Shown here piece after piece: positions 25,903 through 36,977 of a stretch of 64,000 nucleotides of DNA. The notes under the pieces are model-generated. The model worked only from the letters and a program-made list of their open reading frames with translations. It was not told where the DNA came from and made no database searches. Source of the DNA: Echiichthys vipera (Eukaryota > Chordata > Actinopteri > Perciformes > Trachinidae); the NCBI GenBank assembly GCA_963691815.1, contig OY829648.1, positions 24,494,123-24,558,122 on the forward strand, written 5' to 3'. The translations under genes were made by a program, and so were the position numbers. Position 1 is the stretch's first letter; each line of letters begins with the position of its first letter.

Positions 25903-26258
25903 TTATGAATAATTTAATAATTTAAACATCATTAAAAACACATGAATATTAAGCATAATACACATAACCACAGGGTTGAATGAATACTTCTCTTTCTACA
26001 TGGATGAGATGGAGAACCTAATTCATTTCTCATTCTCGAAGCGGAATACGAGTTTTATGACTGTGTGAGAAAAGTAAACGTTTGTTATCATCATTAGTTT
26101 TCGTATAACACCTCAGGCTGAACTGACACATAAAGCTGCAACAGGCTAATTCATGCAAAGACTTATGGACACCTGCACAACGCATGTCTAGACTTATAGC
26201 ACAGGCCTTTGGTAGTTTCTGACTCACTCATCCAATCCTTCATTTGTGTCTCCAGCCG

Positions 26259-29200
26259 TTAATCCTTGAAGCTTACATTTCTGAAAAGAAAAAGAAGAAA
26301 AAAAGGTTTAGGGGAAATATGGAAGAGGGATCTTTAAAAATAGTTATGACGGGTCATTTTTGGTTCTCATCCAAAAGCTGTGCTTCCTGTTTAATCTTAA
26401 ATATAAACAGCTAAATTCCTTACTGATCACAATGAGCCCTAAATATAGCTGTATCATGTTCATGTCCAAAGCCTTACTTGTCTGCTGACTTGTCAGTGGA
26501 GCGGTTAAGAGTTCGGAGGATGGAGCGTTCTGGGGAAGAGTGATGAGAGCTGTCGAGGGACGAGAACGATACACCCTGTCTGCGCATCTCCTGAACAGCC
26601 CTTTCACTGAGGACCGAAAGACAAGTAGACAATCACATGTATGTGCCTCCACCGTGCTGATACGGTTATTACTACATGAATTAAAGCTTTAAGTGCTTAC
26701 TTGTAAATTACTTTTGATGATTAAGTCATTTTCTTAAGGTCCCATACTATGCTCGTTTCAGGTTCACACTTGTATTTTGGGTTTCTACTTGAACATGATT
26801 GAATGATTTAATGTTAAAAAAAAAACATTATTTTTCTATTCTCTTGTGAATATACTTTTATTCACCCGCTGACTGAAACGTTTTAGCGCCTGTCTCTTTA
26901 AGAACCCCTCCTGAAAAAGCCCAGTCTGGGTCTTCTGCATCTGTACTCACTGGGTCTCTGCACCATCATTACAGTCGGGGAATGACTAACGGCACTATCT
27001 GCACTTTCTACCTATATTCAGAGACACAGTTTCTGAATACATTCATTCATTCATCTTCAAAGGCTTGTCCCTGTCGGGGTCGCGGGGGGCTGGAGCCTAT
27101 CCCAGCTGACATCGGGCGTGAGGCAACTTGTAACTTGCTGTGAGGCGACAGTGCTAACCACTACACCACCGTGTCGCCCAGGCCGAGTTCATTTCTCTGC
27201 GTTTTGATACTTTCACAGTATTTATATATCACTTTGACCCGCGTTATATATCATAAAGGACATGAATTCTCACGTTGTCATATGTCACTGGTTCCAGCTT
27301 CTAACATTGATATTTGTTTATTAACGTGTCTGTATTGTTATTTTTAAGTGTTTTTGTCTTTTGTTTTACAAAGTTAAATATTTTTGGTTTTTAAACTTTG
27401 GTCAGACAAAACAATTTGAAGACGTCACCCCGGGCTCCTATAGGGCGATAAAATTACCAACAGGTTAGTTGATAATAAAACAATCATTAGTTGCAGCCCT
27501 ATATGTCCAGATATTTTAAAAGTAGAGAAGTTTTATTTTCACCGAACTTTGTATAAAACAAGGACACTTTTCACTGATTCACTGTGAATAGGACATTTTC
27601 AGTAATCCCTCCGACATCCTGATGATATGCTATTTCGAACAATAAGAAAGTGTTTTTGCAGCCTTCTCCCAGTGAAAAACTAGCAGCACTAGCTTCAACT
27701 ACACTACTATTGTACTTACAAGGCTAGGCTGGTAATACTGATGGATCGTTGTTTCCACTCCATTAAATCATTTCTGTGCTGGGGTCAGATTTGAAAAATC
27801 AACTCACCGTTCAAAGCGCTCAGTGGTTAACTGTCTTTTCAGAACATCCATCTCCGTCTGCAGCTGAGAGACTTTGCCGCGGAGCTGGGACACCTCCCTG
27901 GCATGCTCCGCACTGAGTGTATTTATACACACGCAAACAAATCATAAACCAAGTATTTGAAAATAAAAAATAAAAAGGGACATTTATTCCATTTCTACAG
28001 CTCAAGCCAACATATTGATTGGATTAGTTTACGTTTTGCTGTCAGCAAGGGTCAGCCTATCACGTAGGACCTTTAGCTCGGACTCTCTCTCACTGGCTGT
28101 CAGGTGGGTTTGGAACTCCTTGTGCCGATTGGTGGAGAGCAGTGTCTCGAGGTTACGGACAGTCAGCCTCTCACTGGCCAGTTGTTTCTTAAGTAGCTCC
28201 GCCTCTGACTGAACATCCTCCAGTTCTCCTGTGACCTAGAAAACATGCAGATTTGATTCACAGAAAGCAGAAATAACTGCTGCTGCTCACCTACATGTAT
28301 GACCCACAGCTACATGCAACCGGTCCACAGAAAAGTTCAGCAAAAGCAAAGCCTCACCCTCTCTAAGTCCATGCTCCTGGAGGTGAGCTGACGTACAGTG
28401 AGATCTTTGCCAGAGTCCAGTTTGACACACAGCTCCCTGACGGATGCCAGATCCGAGAGGAGTGTGGCCTTCTCCTCCTGCGCTTTGTGTAGCTCCTCTT
28501 CTAGTCGGGACATCCCACGCACCAGTGATGACACTTGGGCCTCATAAGCTTGCAGGACCTGCACATGCTTGGAAACGGCAGGGTGACAGATACATTCATC
28601 ACACGCTGGTATAAAGACTAACACCTCCTGATGTTTCACTCACATTGGAGCGTACTACTTCTACAGTGTCAGTTGACCTTGAAACGCTGTTGGAAATATG
28701 TATTTCCCCACAATGTTGACGTCTTAGCTGCTTATTCCATCCCACATCTCACCTGTTGGATTTCTCTCCCCTGGTGTCCGACAGTTTCACGGAGGTGTCT
28801 GCGCTCTGTGTCTGAAGACAGCAGCTCCAGTCGGATGGAGCTGTTGAGGCCTTCAGCCTGCTGCAACTTCTGCTCCTGCTCCTCCACCTCAGAGTGGGCC
28901 ATCCTGAAGCGCTCCAGTAAATCCCTGTTCTCCTGCTCCTGTAGGGCAACTAGACAGTCAGCTGGCGGACAGAAGAGGGTGTATAGCATGACACTATCTA
29001 CTATATAGAGGAGTATACAGTCGTTTTCTCTTGCCTTTGTGGCCATCAGTTTCTCTATCCTGGACACTTCAGAAATGTAAGAGTGGACCCTGGACTTCAG
29101 CTCATCCTTCTCATGCAACGCCTCCTCCATCTCTACATGTACAGCCTGCACAAACACAACGAAAGCTGCTGTTATTTCCTTGGCGTTTCCTTCCTTCATG

Positions 29201-32200
29201 TATGACAGAAGAAACAACTACAGACTGATGACAGGATGGTTTGTTACATACTTGGTTCTCTCTGGTCATTGTAGCCAGGTCATCTTGCAGCCTCCTGTTC
29301 TCTCTGATTGTGATTTCTTTGTCTCTCCTGAGTCCAGCCAGCTCCTCCTGACAGGCATCCAGCTGCCTCCTCAGGCTGTTTATCTCTCTCTCACGGCTGT
29401 TTAACGCCCCCTGCAGCTGACTGCAAGGATCACATATTAACAAATCAGCTTATTGAGGGGGACTCATGAGTATTTGTAGGAGACTTTCATCGTGACATTA
29501 AGCTGTATTAAAAACGAACACAGAACTTTGAGAGGGCACTACTCACGCTAGTGAGTTGTCCATGTTTGTGACCGTCAGTCTCACATCTTCAAGAGTATGT
29601 TCCTGTGTAAATACCAAATAATTAGCACTCTTTAAACCCAACCCATCATCCCATTTCTCATTTCAAAGGATAGGTAAAAAATGTTTTCAAGGTCTATCTT
29701 AATACAATTCTTACTTGTCCATATGTGCATTGAAGGAATCACTGCTAGTCCTAATAATTCTTCCTTCCGTCCATAATAGTTGTGAATAGCTCCCTTAATG
29801 TCTGTAAGTGATCAGGGATGAAATCCACAGTCTTCATTCCATCCGAAAATGTGCGTTTATTTGATGTTAAAGTGAAGCTTCAGCATTCTGACTTAGTTTC
29901 TACCCAGGTTAAGGTCATTTTGGGGAAAAATTCCCTTCGCTTTCCCCAGACAACAAACAAAAAGGGTAATAAAAACAAATAAAACAAATAATAATAAAAT
30001 AATAAAAATACTGTTACTTTGAAAGGCACCCATGTTATCTGACTAACTCGGACTGCTGAGTTCTGATCTCATTTAGTTTGGTTTAAGCTTAAGAATGCAT
30101 TTTTTGCACAGAAAGATGACTGTAAATCTTGTCCCTCACCACTTTGTTACATTGTAATTCATTTTCATTGGCAGTATGAACAGGAGGAACGATTACAGGG
30201 ATCAATAATAATTTCAATGCACACTCGGGCATGTGAGTATTGTTTTACAACATACTTGGAAAGCATATGAACCTATCCTTTAATAAAAGCTTGTAAAATG
30301 AGTTCGTTGTCATGGCTACCTTTTTAGAGAGTTCCTCCTGGAGAACAACCAGTTTTTCGGTCTTTTGATCCACCTCATCTTGCAGAGCATCTTTCTCTCT
30401 ATCCAAAGCAGAGATGGACTTCTGAAGAACAGCTACTTCCTCCTTGTGCTTGGAGCCCTGCTGACTCAGATCCCCTGTCAGACGACACGAATATCAAGCA
30501 AACAGCCAAGCAGCCACAGAGAGAAAAACAAACCCGGCATAACAATACAAGACCAGCTGTGGCAAACCACCCTGTACCTCATAAAAATCCACAAATATTC
30601 ACCTATTGTCTCCTCCAGTTTCTCAATCTGCTTATGGGCAGCATGCAGCTCACTCATCTTCACAGAGAGCCTATGTTGGTTATCAGACAGTGACTGCTCC
30701 ATCTGCTCCTGTAGCAGCCTACACAGAGACAACCGGTCATTTTCGGTTCAGAATATTCATTTAAAACCACCTTCTGGCAGGAGAATAATGGAGCCAAAAG
30801 CTCAGCATTTTACATCTGGTCGCCCATGTGCTACCAGATGTTTCGCCATATCAATATGTAAGAGGCTAAACAGCAACAGAGTGACAGACAAGACAGAAAC
30901 AATATCTTAGCACTGTAAGAAGATAGTGCCGTCAGCACAGTAACACAAACACGTGAGCCCCGCAGCTTTCATTAACATCAGGCTACAGGTTATAATCACT
31001 GACCCTGACGGACCCGAAGCCTCCGTGTGACGCACTGGGACAGACTATCTTAGCTGACAGCAGAAATTTACTAAACCAAAACAGTTTTTATGTCTGCTCT
31101 ATGGGAAGAAATCAACAGTGTTAAACTGATTCATTGACTTTGTTTCTCCGCCCAGCGCAGCGAGTGAGGCAGCAGGTGACACAGACTGATCAGATCAGTC
31201 AGTGTAGATACGGGTCATATGTTTAAACACAAACAGCGGGAGAAAACCAGGTGTGAGTCGATCAACTTAATAAAATGGAAACGCATCTGTTCTGTGAGAT
31301 GGGTGATTGACGTTCATCACACCGCTTCTTATCTCGCTCTATGTGGAGCTGGGCCCCTATGTTGGCAGGCGCGGACCGGGGACTTTTAGACGGCGAGGCC
31401 CCCTGAAGTGGACCGGGTTGGGGGTATTATACTTCACCGCCGTGAATACTGTAGGCTACACTGTACCTAACCCAAGTACTATGCAAAGACACCTGCAGCA
31501 CCACCACAGCTCTCTTCTAAAATCAACCCCCTGTAAGGAAAATACTGAAATTTTAAAAATAGTGTTAAAATATCGTTGCGTCTCGTTCTTGTGGACTTAA
31601 TATTGTACTGTCATGACAGTACAATATTAAGTAATTTCTGTATCTACTATTGATTTGAGTTTGTGCCCCTAAAATTTTCAGTTGGGGGCCACAATTCTCC
31701 TAGTGAAAAGAGTTAGTCTGGAGCCCTGAGTCATATCATTAATTTTCTACTTTTGATTTGAAATATGTTCAACACAAACCTCAGAGCATTAGACTCAGCT
31801 CTCTGATGGGAGACCTCCTCTGCATTCTGGACCATCGCAGCGGAGCGAGCCATCAGCTCCTCCTCAGCAGCCTCCCTGTTCTCCTTCAGCAGACACACCT
31901 GAGACCGCAGGTCCAGTCTTTCCCGCTCCAACTACACCCCAAAACGCAAAATATGCCAGATGAAGATACAGCAACTCAAACAAAGACATTACATTCTATA
32001 ATAACTGTAAATAAATGTATTAAATTATCCACCAGGCTTACACTCTTAACAGCATTCTCCAGGTCAAGAATCCTCCTCTCCTCTCCATGTCTTTCTGTGA
32101 GAGCTGCAGTCTGAGCAACCTGCAAAAAGTGTGTTAGGCTCAATGCATTACAAGTTCTAAAGACAGTTTGCAGTATACCAATGTGGATTGTGAACCGAGC

Positions 32201-35200
32201 TGAATGAGGGGCAGATTTAAAAATCCAATCTCTGTTTCGTTCTCTCTGGCAGTACCTACCTATGGTTATAAGCGGTTGTTGCAGGTGTGTTTTTTTATCT
32301 TACTTCCCAGGGATCCAAACAGTGTCATCTAACTGAAAGACACCCAGTTGGCAGTACTACATTACAAGGGCTTACCACTTTAAGTAGTGCTGCAGCTTAT
32401 CATAATTGTCACTAATTAATCAGCCGATAATGTTTTAAATAAATTGATTTGTCATTTAAAATGTGAGTAAATACTAAAAAAACAGCGAAGGTGATGTCTC
32501 CTCGTTTTGTCTGACCAACAGTCAAAAATCCAGAGATATTCAATTAGTGATTTCTCACGTGGACCTTTTGCTCATAAAATGACTGAAATGATGAAAATTG
32601 TTGCAGATTCACTTTCTGTCGATCAAATACTTGATTTATTGACTATTTGTTGCAGCTCTATACTGTAGTGTATTATTCAAAATATGCTAAACTCTGCAAG
32701 GGGCTCATGCTGGTGTTACTACACTCCGCATGCTAACTAAAACTCACATCTGACTGACAGAACACTACTGGTTACAGCCTCAGTGGATAGACACAGAATG
32801 GGATTTGTACTGGAGGAACACCAGTAGTGATGCACAGAAACTATGCACACCATGAAACGCAATAGTCTGGAACTAACCTTTAATCGCTCCGTCAGTGTGT
32901 CTCTTTCAATGGTCATCTGCGTGACTCTGATTTCTGCATGTTTAATCTCCTCCTTCAGTTTCATGAGGTCAGCTGACATATCTGTGCTACGGGCCAGATT
33001 TAGGTCCTCTTGAGCCTGAGTAAATAAAAACACTTGGTCTGTAAGAGTATAAAATAAGAAGTTTCAACCAGGTGGAAATTTCTTAAAACTCACTTGTTTT
33101 AACAGCGTTTTGAAATGGTCTCTCTCAGAGCTGAGGCCCTTCACGTTGTTCTGGATGTCCTCCATGTGCTTCTCAAAGTCCAGCAGAGCAGCCTTCAGCT
33201 CATCTCTTTCCTTCACTAAACCCAACAGTTCTGTCTCTGCAACACCTCCCTAAAAGATTGAGGCCATTATATACTTTTTACATCAGTTTTATAAGTATCC
33301 TGTGAAAATTTGTTAACCAAAATAGTAACCCTGTTTCTTTTACTGTCTCTTACCCTCGATGCTTTGGACCAAGGACTCCTGCCCCTGCCTGGACTACGAC
33401 TGGGGCTAGAATCCAGGCCACCTGCCCCCCTGGCTCTTTTGTAGCGATTAGCCTCCTGGCGATAGTAGTCTCTCTCCTCCTCTAGACTCTTGACAAATGC
33501 ATCCAGCCGTGATGGGGAGCGCTCCCTTCCACAAACACCATATTTAGCCCGCATGGTCTCCAACTCCAGCACCAGGTCTTTGTCTGGGAAACAGCAATGA
33601 GTCAACACACTAATTGACACCACACAATGACATACACCAATTCTAACAATGTAAAGCTGCTTTATGAATAATGTTTCAACATTTGCTTACCAGCTGCCAT
33701 CATTTTCTCCATTTTGTCCTGCAGCCTGATTTTCTCCTCCTCCAAGAAATTCACCAGTCCCTCCATTTTCTCATTCTGCCCTTTGAGCTCCACCAGCTGG
33801 TCTCTGAGACGGTCTTTTTCAAAGTCCCCTTCAGACTGCTCCTGAACTCAAACAGATTAGGTTATGCGTTAGCTTGCGTAATAACACAGGACAAAATTTT
33901 GGTTATGTTCACTGAAGAATGACAACTATACTAAAACTCAGTAATGTTACTATAAATCATATGAGATTAGAGAAAGTAATGTACACACTCTTCTAATTTG
34001 TGTGATAATATCTTCCAAGTCTTCAATGATTTTCTGTTTCCTTAGAATTTCTTTCTGTTGAGAAAAAAAAAAATCAGGTTGAGGATTGTTTTCACCATAC
34101 GAATACACACTTTGTTACCTTACACACTGCCTATTAATATATTTTACTTTGATTGCATCCTGCTTTTTCAAATTCTTACTTTAGTTTCTTGCAGTTCCAT
34201 GTCAGCAGTTTCCAAAACGTGCTCCTTGTCCATCTCCAGCCGCTTTGCGAGGTCGTCTATGTGCGTCAGCTCTTCACACAGTTCCAGGTTCTTCAAAGAC
34301 AGACTGGCCACTTCGGTGGAGGCGTCCTTCTTCTTCTGCTGCAGTCCTTCTACCTTCTGTTCCAGCGTCCTGTTGGTCTCCTGTAGGTATTCAATCTGTA
34401 GGACACAAAGCAGCAGTTAGGGGTCAAAGGACAGGAGGGTGGGTACTAGCAACCAAGCCCAAAGGTTTTCTTCCAGAAGAACTGGGCCCAAGAACAAGTT
34501 AACCCCTCTGTTGACTGATCTCCTAGCACTTTGTGTTCCAAAAACTTTCTATGTAACACCCTATGTGACTGTCATGCTTGCCTGAAGGTTAAGATGAGCG
34601 ATCAGTTTCTCATTGCTGATGTTCTGAGCCTCGAGGGAAACGACATCATGAGGTCGTCCTCCGTGAAGAGCACGATTCATTCGCTCGATCTCCTTGTCCC
34701 TCTCCTCCACCTAAAAGAAGTGTCATCTCATCAACTCTTTAATAACAATTTACGTGTTACAGTATTAATCGTTTCTTGTTTAACGGTTTCATTTTACCTG
34801 TGTATTTAAATGTTTTATATATTCTTGAGCATTTTCCAGGTCTAGTTTGACCTTTATGATGACTTCCTGAAGCTCATGAATTCTGCAAATACAAATTACA
34901 GAGTCAGACTTTTGCTGAGGCAGTGATTAAAATGAAAGAATCTACAACCAACACATCCATGGAGTAGTTAACACCTCTATCAATGACAGTTCAGCTGTCA
35001 TAACAGAAGACAAACCTTCCATCTGCCAGCTGCAGTAGGTCAGCTATATATGGATCATCAGGCTGCGAGACAGGATAGGCTGATGTAGAGGAGGAAGGTA
35101 TGAGCTCATCAATCTGCATTCTCTGACGTCTGAAAGGGATGCTGCGCTTCTTTCCGCCTGTGAAAGTGTGAGAGGCAAGGAAGACTCAATTCTCCAGTTA

Positions 35201-35989
35201 TAGTTAACATTTGTATTTTTGGTTTCTTCTTTCAAATCATCCAAAGTGACAGGTCTGTTAGAAGATAATTCAGACCCCTGGTATAACCTGGTGTCTGCAC
35301 CACAGCTTGCATGTTCTTCTCCTGCAGCTGTTGGATGCGTTCAGCTTTAGCCTTGCTATCCTTCTCCAGACAGCGAACTTTGTGCACATACTGATTATTT
35401 AAAAACTTCAGGTCAGATGTCTCGTGGTCCAGTTTTCTGATGTGCGTCTTAAGCTCTGAAAAAAGACAAGATCGTGTGAAGTTATCATCCCAGTCTTTTG
35501 TGTGTGCTGGTTAGGGATGTGGGAAAATGTTTAGATTGTAGTGAGGAGGGGGACCAACTGGTGTTTACAGCTTACCTCTGCTGACACGGTCCTTCTCCTC
35601 CTTCAGCTTGAGAAGCTCAAGGTGCAGCTCATTATTCTCCCTGACCATCCGGGCATTCTCTGCTCTGTACGGCTCCAGAAGAGCATCGACGTTTCGACTT
35701 TCTTTCTCAGTTTTCCCCGCTGACAGTTTGGCATTGCGCAGGCTTTCAGTTGTGTGGACCAGGTCACTGTAACACCAAAGGAAAACATATCTGAACTACA
35801 TCTCATCACCTGGTGTTGAGAGGGTGACATTAAAAGGGATGGAGGAGGGCAGGTGCAGGGGGAGCAATGGTTTCACCTGAATAGTTTCTCCACCAGTGGC
35901 AGTGACTCTATCCCCAGTGTGTGTCTGTAGCCCAGCTGATCCAGACGCTTCCTCAAGTGGACGAACTTCCTCTCTGCGCTGTTGTTCAT
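26259..35989 (-). CDS. cep135: CEP135, centrosomal protein of 135 kDa
   Basis: A coiled-coil scaffold of the centriole cartwheel and wall, needed for centriole assembly. Exons, minus strand: 35989-35877, 35766-35576, 35455-35288, 35157-35016, 34882-34798, 34710-34582, 34395-34180, 34054-33989, 33841-33691, 33583-33354, 33249-33094, 33015-32878, 32119-32042, 31931-31780, 30718-30603, 30474-30320, 29602-29547, 29420-29252, 29145-29035, 28938-28753, 28567-28358, 28235-28033, 27912-27808, 26606-26478, 26280-26259. The phases close exactly over 1158 codons plus TAA; human is 1140. Diagnostic stretches: RKRLDQLGYRHTLGIESLP (start), GKKRSIPFRRQRMQIDE, RERSPSRLDAFVKSLEEERD, REINSLRRQLD, NRRLQDDLATMTRENQ, SSDTERRHLRE and ELCVKLDSGKDLT. 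Nearly the whole protein is predicted coiled coil. The donors of exons 6 and 19 are GC, not GT. EXOC1 lies immediately upstream on the same strand. Confidence 0.97.
26738..27050. mobile_element. TTAA-MITE copy in a CEP135 intron
   Basis: It begins TTAAGGTCCCATACTATGCT and keeps the uninterrupted sequence (TTTAGCGCCTGTCTCTTTAA) where the 14.5-kb copy has its hairpin. Confidence 0.55.
27046..27183 (-). mobile_element. SINE-like head fragment in a CEP135 intron
   Basis: On the minus strand it starts TGGGCGACACGGTGGTGTAG, followed by TTAGCACTGTCGCCTCACAG and ending near GGGTCGCGGGGGGCTGGAGC (reading the plus strand). These phrases belong to a very common fish repeat. It abuts the 3' end of a TTAA-MITE copy. 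Confidence 0.5.
30838..30995. repeat. Dispersed repeat in a CEP135 intron, pair member
   Basis: It shares ATATCAATATGTAAG, AGATAGTGCCGTCAGCAC, GCCCCGCAGCTT and AACATCAGGCTACA, in the same order, with 58436-58590 near NMU. Confidence 0.6.
31595..31632. repeat. Perfect 38-bp palindrome
   Basis: The left half ACTTAATATTGTACTGTCA is followed directly by its exact reverse complement. There is no spacer and no mismatch. It lies in the large CEP135 intron between exons at 31780 and 30718. Confidence 0.95.
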
Positions 35990-36301
35990 GGCACTGAAGT
36001 GGCCATGACAGGACACAGCAACGGTTACATTAATGTTACTTAGTAGCCAAGTTAACGAAATACTGAAGACATTTACAATAACGCGAAATAACCTAAACTG
36101 TTAGGACCTCTGTTGGGTTAGGAGGGTAACGAACTGTGGCTAACTAGCTTTAGCACTGAAGCTACGACTTATAGGCTAATTAGCATCGTGATTTACTAGC
36201 GCTAATGAGCTATGGTCAGCTTGAGTTATAAGTAACTTGGCTAAGTAAACGTTAACCTATTAACGCTAGCTGTTAGTTAGCTAACGTTAGCGTCAACTTA
36301 C

Positions 36302-36640
36302 CTCTCTTGAAAGGACACCGCTTCCCTGACAGCTAGCGTTAGCCTGACGAACGTTAACTGGGTTTTACATCACCGACACAATGTCTCTCTTTGGCCAAAC
36401 ACTTCCAATATTTCCTTGTGCTATAACATTTTGTTCTCCGTTAAAAGTTTGGTAATGAACAGCCCGTGAGAGACCATGTTTTCGCGGTAAAGCGGTTTGA
36501 AAAGAGCGCCGATGATCTCCGGTTTGGATTCGTCACCATGGAAGCGAGAGTGGAGCATCTGGGGCGGCGTGTTTAGAGAGCCGGCGTCGTCCGTGCTGTC
36601 GGCGGAGGGTGGGGCGGAGTCAGCACGTTATGTCATGTGC
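36302..36640 (-). promoter_or_regulatory. CEP135 5' UTR exon and promoter
   Basis: On the minus strand a donor GAGAG/gtaagt at 36301-36296 closes a non-coding first exon; the next exon carries the ATG at 35989. Upstream (36480-36640) the sequence is CpG-rich, with GC boxes (ggggcgg) near 36562 and 36613 and no TATA box, typical of a housekeeping promoter. The exact transcription start is not visible. Confidence 0.55.
36532..36545 (+). promoter_or_regulatory. Candidate RFX X-box in the CEP135 promoter
   Basis: GTCACCATGGAAGC matches the common X-box form GTTGCCATGGAAAC at 11 of 14 positions, with an intact left half-site GTNRCC. RFX factors drive many ciliary and centriolar genes, so the location is sensible. 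The right half is imperfect. Confidence 0.35.
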
Positions 36641-36697
36641 TTAACGATAGAATAACTACAATGTCCAAACAGCATTGAATGGGTGGGCAGCAGCACA

Positions 36698-36703
36698 TTT
36701 ATT
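36698..36703 (-). other. Candidate EXOC1 polyadenylation signal
   Basis: TTTATT on the plus strand reads AATAAA on the minus strand, 275 nt after the EXOC1 stop codon and only about 60-150 nt from the CEP135 promoter. Confidence 0.5.
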
Positions 36704-36977
36704 ATCTACATATGGCATAAAGAAATAACAAAAATATAACATAAACAGTTACGTATTTAGAGTGGAGTTGAATCTCAAAGAACAGGCACACACACACATT
36801 GGACACACAACCACTGTCCAATGTACAAATCCCTTTCATTAAAATGGACCAACACACGCAGAGGAAATGTTCATTGTCCAAAAACAAACAATACAGGATA
36901 GTTAGTGAGTAGCTAGTGAATCATCAGTCAATGTGAGGCATTACTTAATCCCTATTGAAAAGTGCAGAGCAGCTAGA

